Assembly (NCBI RefSeq): GCF_025949665.1
Contig: NZ_JAPDFT010000003.1
Coordinates: 248,001 to 312,000, forward strand
Direction of reading: 5' to 3'
Length of the DNA: 64,000 bases
Source of the DNA: Chryseobacterium viscerum
GTDB lineage: Bacteria; Bacteroidota; Bacteroidia; Flavobacteriales; Weeksellaceae
Both the position numbers and the translations under genes were made by a program. Below the pieces are notes generated by a model that searched no databases, had not been told where the DNA came from, and was given only the letters and a program-made list of their open reading frames with translations. Shown in pieces: positions 38,303 through 48,295 of this stretch; position 1 is the first letter of the stretch, and every line of letters starts with the position of its first letter.

Positions 38303-39016
38303 TTACAGCATTTTAATCACATTAACAGGAAGCTTTTCTTCTCTGATCAAATAGCCGATCAGATTAAACCATTCTTTACAGTGATCCAGAATCCAGGCAT
38401 CAGAAGAAATAATAATCTCTGAACTTTCCGCTAAAAACTTATCCGGATTAAACTGCAGATCAGCTTCCCAATTGAGCTGTTGCTGCTCCGCAAATTCAAG
38501 AATAATCTGTTTAATTCGTCCACTGTTGGAAACCGGTTTGTCAAAGATCCAGACAAGCTTCTGAATCTGATTTTTCTGATAAAAGGCAGCAACCAGTTCT
38601 ATCGCTCTTAAAGTCTGATTTACTCTTTTATACGTTCCATGAACTCCGGAAAGGTCCCGGATACAGCCATCCAATCCTTCAAATATATAAGCTTCAGAAA
38701 GCAGACTTTCCAACAGGATAAGGACATTAAAGCCATCGAGATAAACTGTTTTTCCTTTTAAATCTAAGGTTTCCACGTGTTTCAACCGTCTATTGTAAAG
38801 TTGTAAATCTGATGCAGACGCCCCTCGCAAAGCTTGTATCTGACGGGTTTTCAATCTATATCTGTTTCCAACAAGTTCAGAAGCTGCTTTTTCCGGATAT
38901 TCTCTGGTTAAAAGATACCGCATGTCCTCAACAGCCAGTTTCAGCTTGCCGATCTGCTTCTCTGAACCAAACAGAGTGTCATCTCCTGTATTTTTTCCGC
39001 GGTTTCTGTTATTCAT
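38303..39016 (-). CDS. DUF434 / DUF5616 PIN-like protein
   Basis: 237 residues from ATG 39016. The first 75 residues match the DUF434 style (GKLKLAVEDMRYLLTREYPE, then RYRLKTRQIQAL). The rest is PIN/NYN-like with acidic positions in VYLDGFNVLILLESLL, VWIFDKPVSNSGR and IISSDAWILDHC. PIN domains are metal-dependent RNases; activity of this family is not shown. The frame is open to 39118, but a TATTTTTG box lies just before 39016, so the mRNA may be leaderless. Confidence 0.78.
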   Translation of the reverse strand: MNNRNRGKNTGDDTLFGSEKQIGKLKLAVEDMRYLLTREYPEKAASELVGNRYRLKTRQIQALRGASASDLQLYNRRLKHVETLDLKGKTVYLDGFNVLILLESLLSEAYIFEGLDGCIRDLSGVHGTYKRVNQTLRAIELVAAFYQKNQIQKLVWIFDKPVSNSGRIKQIILEFAEQQQLNWEADLQFNPDKFLAESSEIIISSDAWILDHCKEWFNLIGYLIREEKLPVNVIKML

Positions 39017-39252
39017 ATTCAAAAATAGAATTTTTGGTGAATTTTTAGGGTAAGAAATAGATTTTATTGGCAATGTAAGAGACTTCCCCGTCAAAAGAGA
39101 GGAATTGTGCTCATTCAATAGTAATGCTTATCAAGTCAACACCTTAAACAGAATTCAAGGTTAACATTGTTTCTTTCATTCCAATTCCTGATCTGTTATG
39201 TTTTCTACAACAAAAGAGATATTTTGTACAACGTTTTGATATTTATTACGGA

Positions 39253-39260
39253 TAAGTTTG
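39253..39260 (+). promoter_or_regulatory. -7 box TAAGTTTG of the DUF4822 gene
   Basis: Perfect TAnnTTTG match, 22 bases before the ATG. Confidence 0.6.
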
Positions 39261-39282
39261 CAAAGACTTAAAAAATACCCTT

Positions 39283-40122
39283 ATGAATACACTGAAAAAA
39301 TTATGTTATCTGTCTGCATCCATGCTGTTATCAGCATCTTTCGTTGCATGTTCAAGCGATGACAATGAAATTATTATTGAACAGCAGACTCCCTCACAGG
39401 TACTATCTTCCACTCCATGGGAAACAACCGGAGCCAAGGATAAAAGTGGAAATAATGTAGCACTTACAGATGCCAGTGTGGCTGGATATGTAGGTTTTGC
39501 ATATTTCAAAGCAGATGGGAAATTTGCTATTTACAGTCTTACGGATGTGCTGAGATCTATGGGAACATGGTCTGTAGATGCACAGGGAAAAACAAGAACT
39601 ATAGCCGCATTGAACCCGGATGGAACAACTATTTTCACCCGTGATGTTGAAATTCTTGTTTTAAACAGAAATGAATTTACGTACAGAATCCGTCCTAACT
39701 CCAGTGATCCGTCAGTTTATTATGACATCATCCATATGAGAACTTCTCATGCAGAACCAACTAATGGACAGCTTACACTAGCTTCTACGCCATGGGAAAC
39801 TACCAGTGCTAAGGATAAAAGTGGAAATAATGTGGCACTTACAGATGCCAGTGTGGCCGGATATGTAGGATATTCTTACTTCAAAGCTAACGGAACTTTT
39901 AAAATTTTCGGATTAAATGATGTATTGAGATCTGAAGGTACATGGTCGATTTCTCCGGATGGAAAGAAGAGAACACTTACCACGCCTACTTTTACCCGTG
40001 TTGTGGATATTCTGCTTCTGAACGAAACAACATTCACCTACAGAATTACTCCTGATGCGGCAAACCCAGCTGTATTTTACGACATTATTCATACGAAGGT
40101 AAACCATAAAGAGCCTTTGTAG
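39283..40122 (+). CDS. Lipoprotein with two DUF4822-type repeats
   Basis: 279 residues. Signal peptide with lipobox SFVAC (Cys23), then two copies of one domain, about 43-155 and 165-276, each beginning STPWETT and ending YYDIIH or FYDIIH. DNA of the first 85 bases of the repeats is nearly identical, so the duplication is fairly recent. The Ser-Ser-Asp-Asp after the lipid Cys may favour surface export in Bacteroidota. Function unknown; a beta-barrel lipocalin-like fold is likely. Confidence 0.82.
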   Translation: MNTLKKLCYLSASMLLSASFVACSSDDNEIIIEQQTPSQVLSSTPWETTGAKDKSGNNVALTDASVAGYVGFAYFKADGKFAIYSLTDVLRSMGTWSVDAQGKTRTIAALNPDGTTIFTRDVEILVLNRNEFTYRIRPNSSDPSVYYDIIHMRTSHAEPTNGQLTLASTPWETTSAKDKSGNNVALTDASVAGYVGYSYFKANGTFKIFGLNDVLRSEGTWSISPDGKKRTLTTPTFTRVVDILLLNETTFTYRITPDAANPAVFYDIIHTKVNHKEPL

Positions 40123-40148
40123 TGATTATTTTTTTATAATAAGGAAAA

Positions 40149-40176
40149 AACCTGCCCATTACTGAGCAGGTTTTTA
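40149..40176 (+). terminator. Terminator of the lipoprotein gene
   Basis: 7-bp stem AACCTGC/GCAGGTT, loop CCATTACTGA, followed by TTTATTTTT; poly-A on the other side makes it usable from both strands. Confidence 0.8.
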
Positions 40177-40212
40177 TTTTTAAAATTAAAAAAATGGATT
40201 GTTGATAATTCA

Positions 40213-41262
40213 TTACATATATTCTTCCCACCATTTTTTCCAGGTTATGGTTCCCAACTGATCGAGATCTACTTTTTCTCCTATCATTGGAAGAGTAATC
40301 GGTACATTGTTTTCTTCTGCATGTTTTGATGCAAGGGTTAAAGGTTCATACCATGCATGCTGTGCCAGCTTGAATTTAGAATTATGTACGGGGATAAAAT
40401 TTTTGGCTTTCAATTCTTTAATTTCTGTGATAAGCTGATCCGGCAAAGTGTGAATATATGGCCACTTTTCGTTATACTGTCCGTTTTCCATGATGGCCAG
40501 ATCAAACGGTCCGTATTGATCTCCAATTTCTGTGAAATGATTTCCATAACCGCTGTCACCACCCAGAAATAGTTTTTTCGTAGGTGTTTTTAAAACAAAT
40601 GAAGTCCATAGTGAGATATTACGGTTCAGCAATCTTCCTGAAAAGTGTCTTGCAGGAGTAAGTGTGATTCTGAAACCTTCTGCAATGTCTATGCTTTCCC
40701 ACCAGTTTTTTTCGATGATTTTGTCAAAGTTCCAGCCCCAGTATTCAAAATGCTGGCCTGTACCCAAACCACAAATGACTTTTCCTACTTTATCTTTTAA
40801 TTCCTGAACGGTTTTATAATCGAGATGATCCCAGTGGTCATGCGAGATGAGCAGAAAGTCTATTTCCGGCATATGTTCCGGTTTATAATAATCGGCGCCC
40901 TGAAAAGCTTTGATGGAACCCGGCATCGGAGAAGCATTTCCGCTGAAAACGGGATCTATCAGAAATTTTTTACCATCTACCTGTATAAAATAGGAACTGT
41001 GCCCGAACCATACCAAAACATTTTCTTCGGGCTGAAGGTTCTTCAGATCTGTTACGATAAATGGAAGTGCTGTTTTTGGTGAAGTATTTTCTACTTTGCA
41101 TAAGGTGTGGAAAAGAACCTTGGTCATACTTTCCCCTTCCAGTAAAGCAGGTGTTGTCAATATATTCTGAAATCTCCCATTGAGATAATTGGGAAGTGTA
41201 TTGAAATATTCTTTTCTTTTTTCGTCGGGAAACTGCCCGAGCTGTTTTTTTAAATTTTTCAT
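40213..41262 (-). CDS. MBL-fold metallohydrolase (NAPE-PLD/UlaG-like)
   Basis: 349 residues. Metallo-beta-lactamase motif SHDHWDHLDY (about 134-143), upstream WFGHSSYFIQVDG strand, a second metal site PARHFSGR, GGDSGYG, and the final VPVHNSKF. The NAPE-PLD-like subgroup has this layout. Substrate not known; lipid phosphodiesters or lactones are possible. It lies 12 bp after the antiporter gene on the same strand and so probably shares its transcript. Confidence 0.85.
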   Translation of the reverse strand: MKNLKKQLGQFPDEKRKEYFNTLPNYLNGRFQNILTTPALLEGESMTKVLFHTLCKVENTSPKTALPFIVTDLKNLQPEENVLVWFGHSSYFIQVDGKKFLIDPVFSGNASPMPGSIKAFQGADYYKPEHMPEIDFLLISHDHWDHLDYKTVQELKDKVGKVICGLGTGQHFEYWGWNFDKIIEKNWWESIDIAEGFRITLTPARHFSGRLLNRNISLWTSFVLKTPTKKLFLGGDSGYGNHFTEIGDQYGPFDLAIMENGQYNEKWPYIHTLPDQLITEIKELKAKNFIPVHNSKFKLAQHAWYEPLTLASKHAEENNVPITLPMIGEKVDLDQLGTITWKKWWEEYM

Positions 41263-41274
41263 TCCCTTAATTTT

Positions 41275-42855
41275 TTACATTCTGAGCCTTTCTTCTTCCA
41301 GATCCAGCCTTGTTAAATAATGTCTTATATATTCTTCGTCAATATTCGGGTTGCGTCTGTTTTCTTCCCGAAGCCAGATTCTTTGCTGCTCGATGGTTTC
41401 AAAATAGATTGCTTTCGCTTCATCAGACAGCTTATGAATAGAGTCTTCTTTATCTTCCTGTTCCCAGCGGTCCATCAGTTTGCTAAAATATTCATTTTCG
41501 CTTCTTCTTTCTTTATAATTTTCATCCAGATGTCTGAAAGCTACCCGCCGCATTTCTCTTCTCAGAAAATGTTCAGATTCTTCTTCGGACATATATCCAC
41601 CTCCTACGTCAGATACATTGAGTTTTTTGATCAGAGCAGGTAATGTAAGCCCCTGAATAATTAAAGTAGCAAGAATCACAATGAAGGTAATGAAAAGTAT
41701 GAGATCACGATGTGGGAAAGGCTGCCCGTTTTCCATCACTACAGGAATAGATAACGCTGCCGCAAGAGAAACAACCCCGCGCATTCCCGTCCAGCCCATC
41801 AGTATTGGAGCTTTCATTCCCGGATTTCTGTCTGCCACATTAATAAAATTCCGCATAATCAGAGTCACAAAAACTGCACCAAAAGATGACAGAAAACGCA
41901 CGAGAATCAGTACTGCTGTAATCAATACTCCGTAACCAACAGCATCGGATAGACTTATTCCTTCTTTGTTTAAACCTACCATAATTTCCGGCAGATCCAA
42001 TCCGATGAGTAAGAACACAATTCCATTGATCAGAAATACAAAACTTTCCCAGACATTGGAACCTCTTAATCTTGATTGTGAAGTTCTGAAAATCTCATGT
42101 CTTCTTACGGAAAGGAACAACCCTCCGCTCACCACAGCCAATACTCCCGAAGCATGAACTTCTTCTGCTGCAATATACATCACATAAGGAGCAACCAGGC
42201 TAAGGATGGCATCCATATTGACATCAGTAGGAAATATTTTTTCAATTTTAAGGAATACAAAAGCCAGTACAACTCCAATTCCCAGGCCTCCAAAAACCAT
42301 CCATCCAAAACTAGAGGCTGCATCCTGCCATATAAACTGTCCTGTAGCCACTGCCACCATTGCAAATCTGAAAATGATCAGCGAGGAGGCATCATTGAAT
42401 AAGCTTTCCCCTTCCAGAACGGTAGACAGATTTTTAGGAACTTTTACAAATTTTAAAATAGCCCCTGCACTTACCGCATCCGGCGGTGACACTATTCCTC
42501 CCAACACAAAACCTAACGCCAGTGAAAATCCGGGAATATATGAATTAGCTACCACCGCTACTGATATTGCAGTAAGAAAAACCACAATGAAAGCGAAGCT
42601 GGTAATGATCCTTCTCATTTTCCATATTTCCTTCCATGAAACGGCAAAAGCAGCTTCATATAAAAGCGGAGGCAGGAAAATAATAAAGATCAGTTCAGGG
42701 TCAATTTTTAACACCGGCAATCCGGGAATAAAACTGATAAGAAGTCCTGCAACAACCAGTATGATAGGATAGGCTACTTTCAAGCGGTTAGCCAGCATAA
42801 TGGCCCCGATAATGACAAGGACCAGTCCCAGATAATAAATAAAATTTTCCACCAT
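41275..42855 (-). CDS. CPA1-family Na+/H+ antiporter
   Basis: 526 residues. About twelve membrane segments over residues 1-410 and a charged cytoplasmic tail (about 425-526). Family motifs include FLPPLLYEAAF, GGIVSPPDAVSAGAI and ESLFNDASSLI, with the ion-binding Asp pair region near 165-170. Exchanges Na+ or K+ for H+ for pH and ion balance. Followed by the MBL-fold gene. Confidence 0.9.
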   Translation of the reverse strand: MVENFIYYLGLVLVIIGAIMLANRLKVAYPIILVVAGLLISFIPGLPVLKIDPELIFIIFLPPLLYEAAFAVSWKEIWKMRRIITSFAFIVVFLTAISVAVVANSYIPGFSLALGFVLGGIVSPPDAVSAGAILKFVKVPKNLSTVLEGESLFNDASSLIIFRFAMVAVATGQFIWQDAASSFGWMVFGGLGIGVVLAFVFLKIEKIFPTDVNMDAILSLVAPYVMYIAAEEVHASGVLAVVSGGLFLSVRRHEIFRTSQSRLRGSNVWESFVFLINGIVFLLIGLDLPEIMVGLNKEGISLSDAVGYGVLITAVLILVRFLSSFGAVFVTLIMRNFINVADRNPGMKAPILMGWTGMRGVVSLAAALSIPVVMENGQPFPHRDLILFITFIVILATLIIQGLTLPALIKKLNVSDVGGGYMSEEESEHFLRREMRRVAFRHLDENYKERRSENEYFSKLMDRWEQEDKEDSIHKLSDEAKAIYFETIEQQRIWLREENRRNPNIDEEYIRHYLTRLDLEEERLRM

Positions 42856-42989
42856 TGCTTTTTCAATTAATTTTAAATCAAGTCTCTGTTTTTTGGATCA
42901 CAAAATTTAAAAGAAAATTAAATATAAGCATAAGATTTTGAGATGTGAAAATAAATTTGATCAGCTGTAAAATTTTTAACCAATGATTG

Positions 42990-43706
42990 TTAATGCAAGT
43001 AAATCTGATCCTTAGAAAGCCATGTTACCAGTCCCAACATAATAAGTCCCAATATTGAACATAATAGAATAAATACAGCTAAAGTCTTTGCCAACTCTGT
43101 CCAATACTTCTTTTTATCGAAAGTAAAATCTACAGGATTGATATTATATGTAGTATAAACGGAAGGGTTTATACGCAAATCCGGCCTGAAATATACAATT
43201 CCCTGAATATATCTTCTCTGTAAAGCTTTGAGATTTACAATGTAACTGTTGTAACCGCCATCAACTCCATCAAAATCTACGTCCGTTACAGAGTCATTGT
43301 ATTTTACCTTCAATACATAGATTTTATTTCTGGGGCTAAGGCTTACATCATATTCATTTTCAAGGTGATATTTTTCCAGATCATCGTAAAGAATACTGTC
43401 TATTGTTCCATTTTTTCTTTCATAGTGAACTCCCTTATCATCCACGACAATCCTTTTAATTTCTCTTTTTCTTACCGTCTTCTGATAAAGAACAAAACGG
43501 TATAAACCAAAAACGAGAGCCGGATAATACAATATGGCGACTATAACAAGCACCACAATATTTTTACAAATGATAACAGGTAGTGCCAACAGCACCAAAA
43601 ACATCACCAATAATAAAAGTACTGCCAATGTTCTGGTCAGCCAGGTCATGAACCCCCATGACTTAGAAACTAATGGCAAAAAATCTTTTCTTACATCCTC
43701 TTGCAT
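42990..43706 (-). CDS. Hypothetical membrane protein
   Basis: 238 residues. Two adjacent hydrophobic segments near the N-terminus (about 22-70) and one at the C-terminus (about 208-230), with a beta-rich PH-like domain between them (VVDDKGVHYERKNGTIDSIL, KVKYNDSVTDVDFDGVDG). Layout resembles bacterial PH-domain membrane proteins, but I cannot assign a family. No operon partner. Confidence 0.65.
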   Translation of the reverse strand: MQEDVRKDFLPLVSKSWGFMTWLTRTLAVLLLLVMFLVLLALPVIICKNIVVLVIVAILYYPALVFGLYRFVLYQKTVRKREIKRIVVDDKGVHYERKNGTIDSILYDDLEKYHLENEYDVSLSPRNKIYVLKVKYNDSVTDVDFDGVDGGYNSYIVNLKALQRRYIQGIVYFRPDLRINPSVYTTYNINPVDFTFDKKKYWTELAKTLAVFILLCSILGLIMLGLVTWLSKDQIYLH

Positions 43707-43737
43707 CTGTTCAAGATACGAAAAAAGCTAATACTAT

Positions 43738-43770
43738 AAAAGAGCCATAGTGGCACACCATGACTCTTTT
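43738..43770 (-). terminator. Terminator of the PhoD-like gene
   Basis: Stem AAAAGAG-x-CAT with ATG-x-CTCTTTT, continued by two more pairs; T-rich tail on the minus strand. Confidence 0.7.
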
Positions 43771-43805
43771 TACCAAATTGAAAATAAGATATAATTAAAT
43801 TGAAA

Positions 43806-45557
43806 CTATGAAATCGTATAGGTTTTTTCTGTTGTTGTATTATATGTATCGGAGATAACATTGTCTACAAATCTCCATTCTGCTACAGAACTTCCGGTAG
43901 TAAATTTCACATGCAGATAACCTCTTTTATAGAGATTGGCATAATCAAGGTCATCAATCAGTAATGAAAATGCCTGAGCCAGCTCTATGGCTTTTGCAGG
44001 ATCAGACGTGATTCCCAGGTAGCCTTCCAATCCCGGGGAAGAAACGGAGCTGCACGCCAGTTCGGTTCCGATAAATTTTCCTTGGGCATCTGTCAGTTTT
44101 CCTAACCATGCATTGTGGGTATCTCCTGCCAATACGACTACGTTTTTCCCTGCAAGAACAGAATACAGCTGCTCTCTTTCCATGAAATATCCATCCCAGG
44201 CATCTAAATTATAAGGTAAAGTAGTTGTGATTCTGGCAATTTCCTGCGGCGTTAATGTAGGATCCTGCTGTTGGTATCTTGTCTTAAGAATAATCAGTTG
44301 TGTGATGGTATTCTGAAGTGCCTGCATGGTGGCTGGCTGTGCACTTCCGTGCTGTTTTATTTCTACTAAAATCTGGTTCAACAGCATCAGAAGTTCTGCA
44401 GGAACCATCATTTTGGTCATTAAAATCTGCTGTCCAAGTACTTTCCATTTTGCCGTATCCCCGTTGATCTGAGAACTCAGCCATGACAACTGCTCGCTTC
44501 CGATCAGTTTTCTGCTGGTACTCAGGAAGTCTGTTTTAAACTGTACCTGATTGAAGTTTCCTGTACTATCAAGATAATCGGAGTATTCCATTTGTTTATC
44601 TCTTGCAATCACCCTTGTATCCATCATATAAAGGGAAAGTATATTTCCGAAGCTGAAGCTTCTGTAAATTCTCATATCCTTCCCTGTTTTAAGAGGAATA
44701 TACTCGCTGTATGCCTGGAAGGCGGCCATTTTTCTTACCTGGAAATCACCTTCATTGGGCTGATGATTTTCGGCTCCGGTTTTATAGGTATCATTGGCAA
44801 ACTCATGATCATCCCAAACACAGATGAATGGTTTTTTCTGATGAAGAAGCTGAAGGTTTTTATCACCTCTGTACTGTCTGTAACGTTCTCTGTAATCGCT
44901 GAGATTAAGAATTTCCTTAGCCGGCAGATGGGCTCTTCCCAATTGATTGGTATAAGGATTTGTTCCATATTGCCCCGGAGCATATTCATAAATATAATCC
45001 CCAAGGTGTACTACTACGTCAGCTTCAGATTTTGCAATCGCTCCATAGACATTAAAAAGTCCTGCTGGAAAGTTGGAACAGGATACCACCGCCATCTTTA
45101 CTTCGTTTACAGCATCTGATTTTGAAGGTAAAGTAAGGGTTTCTCCTGTCACACTCACTTCCTTGGTTTTGCTGTTATAGAATCTGTAGTAATACTTTGT
45201 GTTGGAAGAGATATTCTGTACATCTACCGCTACCGTGAAATCATTCACTGCCGTTGCATTAACCTGTCCTCTTCTTACGACTTCTGAAAAGTTGCTGTTT
45301 TTACTGATCTCCCATGTAATTTCTGCATCAGTTCCTTTGGAATATCTTGTCCAGATAATGATTCCTGCTGCACTTGGATCAAAACTCGCCACGCCGGATT
45401 CAAATCCTCCGTTTTTAAGATCGTCAGGAGCATTTCCGTTTTCAGTGAAATCATCGCTGCAGCTTTCGATTAAGGGAGCAATGAAAATCCCTCCGGCTGC
45501 CAATAATGAATTTTTAAGAAATCTTCTTCTGTTGAATTGGTTGTTGTTTTCCATCAT
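43806..45557 (-). CDS. phoD: PhoD-family alkaline phosphatase, Tat-exported
   Basis: 583 residues. Twin-arginine signal NRRRFLKNSLLAAGG (about 8-22) ending near a Cys (IESCSDD), so it may be a Tat lipoprotein. A fibronectin-like N-domain precedes the PhoD core: VVHLGDYIYEY, VWDDHEFANDTYK and VLAGDTHNAWLG are metal/active-site motifs. The core is interrupted by a helical insert (MMVPAELLMLLNQILVEIKQ). Releases phosphate from phosphomono- and diesters outside the cell. Confidence 0.88.
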   Translation of the reverse strand: MMENNNQFNRRRFLKNSLLAAGGIFIAPLIESCSDDFTENGNAPDDLKNGGFESGVASFDPSAAGIIIWTRYSKGTDAEITWEISKNSNFSEVVRRGQVNATAVNDFTVAVDVQNISSNTKYYYRFYNSKTKEVSVTGETLTLPSKSDAVNEVKMAVVSCSNFPAGLFNVYGAIAKSEADVVVHLGDYIYEYAPGQYGTNPYTNQLGRAHLPAKEILNLSDYRERYRQYRGDKNLQLLHQKKPFICVWDDHEFANDTYKTGAENHQPNEGDFQVRKMAAFQAYSEYIPLKTGKDMRIYRSFSFGNILSLYMMDTRVIARDKQMEYSDYLDSTGNFNQVQFKTDFLSTSRKLIGSEQLSWLSSQINGDTAKWKVLGQQILMTKMMVPAELLMLLNQILVEIKQHGSAQPATMQALQNTITQLIILKTRYQQQDPTLTPQEIARITTTLPYNLDAWDGYFMEREQLYSVLAGKNVVVLAGDTHNAWLGKLTDAQGKFIGTELACSSVSSPGLEGYLGITSDPAKAIELAQAFSLLIDDLDYANLYKRGYLHVKFTTGSSVAEWRFVDNVISDTYNTTTEKTYTIS

Positions 45558-45779
45558 TACTTTTTTTGCAAAGCAACGGTATCTGTGGAAGAAGGCTGTT
45601 AACTGAATTTTAAATGTATTTTATGGTTTTTTAAACAAATGTTTAATGTTATGCATAGGAAATTTGAAGAATTAAAATGTCTCTTTTTAAGAAAATAAGA
45701 ATAGGAATCTATGTAAATATTTTTAAAAGTTGTTCTGCTTTTTATTACATTCACCAGGCTAATAATTATGATTAATGAT

Positions 45780-46286
45780 ATGACTAAAAAAATCATTCTT
45801 TCGCTATTTCTCTTAATAACCGGATATTTTTTCTATAATCCCATGATCATAGCCTTAACAGCTGTGAAAGATCCTGAATCTATTCACTTTAAACCTGATC
45901 AGGTATTTAAATTAAAAGATATTCCTGAACTGAAAAGTTCTCAAAATATGGCTGTATATATTACTTTAACTCAGGGCGACCAAAAAAATCTCAGCCCCAT
46001 AATTCCTAAATGGAAAATTTTAAAGTCTGACAATACAGCTTTGATACACGATTTGCTTAATTGTAATTTCAGATATAACAACTCAGATACCTCAACAATA
46101 CAAAGTAAAATGTATGTATATTCCGACAATGTATTAGTTTTTGAAAGTGAAATTTCTCTTGATACCAATAGTTTAGGACTTCAAAACAAAACTACAGGCT
46201 GGACAACACCTGTGGATAATAATCATTTGCTTACTATTATAAGTCAGTTTGACAGATATAATCTCCCGGTTTTGATTCTTAAGTAA
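45780..46286 (+). CDS. Hypothetical exported or membrane-anchored protein
   Basis: 168 residues from ATG 45780 (an upstream ATG at 45768 is also in frame). One N-terminal hydrophobic segment (IILSLFLLITGYFFYNPMII) acts as signal anchor; the rest is soluble, beta-rich, with no motif I know. Single gene between repeat-poor AT-rich spacers, convergent with the AraC-type regulator. Function unknown. Confidence 0.6.
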   Translation: MTKKIILSLFLLITGYFFYNPMIIALTAVKDPESIHFKPDQVFKLKDIPELKSSQNMAVYITLTQGDQKNLSPIIPKWKILKSDNTALIHDLLNCNFRYNNSDTSTIQSKMYVYSDNVLVFESEISLDTNSLGLQNKTTGWTTPVDNNHLLTIISQFDRYNLPVLILK

Positions 46287-46358
46287 ATCTTTGATAAATA
46301 AAAATTATTTGAATTCTGTAAAAAATACGTTCTATACTAAAACTATATGTATTTTATT

Positions 46359-48071
46359 TTAATGTGAAATTGATTTCTCAATCTCTTTAATATAGATAGA
46401 CGGAGTAGTTCCTGTCTTTTTCTTAAACGCAATCGAAAATGCCTGTACGTTATTATAACCTATTTCTTCAGCAATAACAGGTAATTTATATGAACGGAAT
46501 TTTTTATCTTTTACAAGTTGATCTAATGCATAATCAATGCGTAAATCATTAAGATAGGTTGTGAAATTTTTACCTTTATGATTGTTAATGATTTCTGACA
46601 GATAGCCAGTATTGGTTTTTATATTTTTTGCCAGACTTGTTAATGTAATACCATTTTTTAAAAAATGAAGCTTGTTTTCAAAAGTATCCAAATCCTTTAA
46701 AATAGATTGAACAACCTCTTCGGGAAGAGTTTTATTTGTTTTGCTGCTTTCAACTTTTACCGGCTGATATATTTCTATTTGTTTTCCGTTTTGATGTTGA
46801 ATGGTTTCTGGACTTCTTTTTTCAATTAAATGAATTAAATCCTGAGCAATTTTTTGATGTTTTCTCTCACCTTTTTTAGATTTATAATAAAAATAGGTAA
46901 GAAAGAATAATATTAGTGTTAAGATACTGACAGAAACATACAAAAATGTTTTTTTATTTTTCAATTCCTTTATTATATCTTCTTTTTCCTGCAGAAGATT
47001 TGGGGTATCATATTTTTGGTGCAACTCTGTTGATAAGTACCGAAATTGTTCATCGAGTTTTTTGTCAACTTTTAGAAAACGGTCAATATAATAGAGCTGT
47101 TTTTCTTTATCACCACTTTCCCTATAATAATCTATTAGAAAAGTATATACATCTGCTAATTCCGGAAAGGTAATCTCCGTTTTTTTGATATTGGAATCTA
47201 TTTCAGTGAAATATTTTATCGCCTCCTGTTTATTATTTAATTCATCATAACATTTTCCAAGGCTATATAATACATAATTTTGATTGTTATCATTAATACC
47301 TGAAAAATAAGCATATGCCTTTTTAAGCTCAGCAATAGCGGTCTGATAATTTTTAGTTGCAAGATTGAGCTGACCGGATAAATATAAATATTGATTCGTA
47401 TTATATTTATTCTTTCGCACAAAAGGAGAATTGAGCCCTTCCTGAATGAAAAAACCGGCAGAATCAATTTTATTTATTTTAATATAGCAGTAGACAAGAC
47501 TTACCCGCATTTGATCATGCTGATATTCATCTGTTATATTTTGGGAGTTCAATAAATGATATCTAAAAGTTTTTACAGCTTCTTTATTTCTTCCCATATA
47601 ACTATTCAAATAGGCAATATTCATATTTGCATAGGCTATCTGCTTTACATTTTTTTGCTTTTTTGAATACTCTAAACCTAAAATATAATTATCAAGGGCA
47701 GCTTTTAAGTTACCATACTTATAATATAGGTTTCCTTTTATGATAAATGTTCTGGCAGGGTATATATCTCCTTTTACATTTTTTGTAATCATGGCCAGAC
47801 TATCGATATACTTTAACGCCAATGGGAAATCTTCAGTTAAATGCATAAGATTATAACCTTCTGCAATTTCAAGGATATTTTTTTCCTTTTTTGCTTTTGT
47901 TAGATAATATTGAGAAACAGCTCTAGCTTCTAATCTCTTATTATCTTCATCATAAATGGTAAATTTATTTTTTAACTTTTCATAATTCCATAGTCTTAAA
48001 CTATCAATTTTGTTTTGAGTAAAAAATAGACTGTAAAGGAAGGTAAATAAAAGTAAAAATATCTGTTTCAT
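46359..48071 (-). CDS. TPR sensor with AraC-type DNA-binding domain
   Basis: 570 residues. Signal sequence (about 1-18), TPR units over about 40-355, one membrane helix (about 377-395, FLYVSVSILTLILFFLTYFY), and a C-terminal AraC helix-turn-helix pair (about 465-560; SLAKNIKTNTGYLSEIINNH and the GYNNVQAFSIAFKKKTG signature). This one-component design, with periplasmic TPRs and cytoplasmic HTH, is common in Flavobacteriia. Target unknown. Confidence 0.87.
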   Translation of the reverse strand: MKQIFLLLFTFLYSLFFTQNKIDSLRLWNYEKLKNKFTIYDEDNKRLEARAVSQYYLTKAKKEKNILEIAEGYNLMHLTEDFPLALKYIDSLAMITKNVKGDIYPARTFIIKGNLYYKYGNLKAALDNYILGLEYSKKQKNVKQIAYANMNIAYLNSYMGRNKEAVKTFRYHLLNSQNITDEYQHDQMRVSLVYCYIKINKIDSAGFFIQEGLNSPFVRKNKYNTNQYLYLSGQLNLATKNYQTAIAELKKAYAYFSGINDNNQNYVLYSLGKCYDELNNKQEAIKYFTEIDSNIKKTEITFPELADVYTFLIDYYRESGDKEKQLYYIDRFLKVDKKLDEQFRYLSTELHQKYDTPNLLQEKEDIIKELKNKKTFLYVSVSILTLILFFLTYFYYKSKKGERKHQKIAQDLIHLIEKRSPETIQHQNGKQIEIYQPVKVESSKTNKTLPEEVVQSILKDLDTFENKLHFLKNGITLTSLAKNIKTNTGYLSEIINNHKGKNFTTYLNDLRIDYALDQLVKDKKFRSYKLPVIAEEIGYNNVQAFSIAFKKKTGTTPSIYIKEIEKSISH

Positions 48072-48120
48072 TAATTTTTCTATACTCTACAAAAATATTC
48101 ATTTACCTTTAAAAGAAAAT

Positions 48121-48149
48121 AAAAAAGCACCTACATTTCTGTAAGTGCT
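48121..48149 (-). terminator. Terminator after tRNA-Met
   Basis: 10-bp stem AGCACTTACA/TGTAGGTGCT (one T-G), loop GAAA, then T6 on the minus strand. Confidence 0.85.
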
Positions 48150-48159
48150 TGATTTATTG

Positions 48160-48233
48160 TGGTCCCACCTGGGCTCGAACCAGGGACCACCTGATTATGA
48201 GTCAGGTGCTCTAACCAACTGAGCTATAGGACC
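48160..48233 (-). tRNA. tRNA with CAT anticodon (elongator Met, or Ile2)
   Basis: Acceptor GGTCCTA/TGGGACC, D arm GCTCAGTTGGTTAGAGC, anticodon stem CCTGA/TCAGG with loop CTCATAA, T arm CCTGG/CCAGG. Canonical host-type tRNA. Sequence alone does not separate Met from lysidine-modified Ile. Confidence 0.92.
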
Positions 48234-48295
48234 TCAAAACTTGGTTAAATTTTGTGTTTGCAAAAATAGTAAAATTTCTTTCACTACAAAATTTT

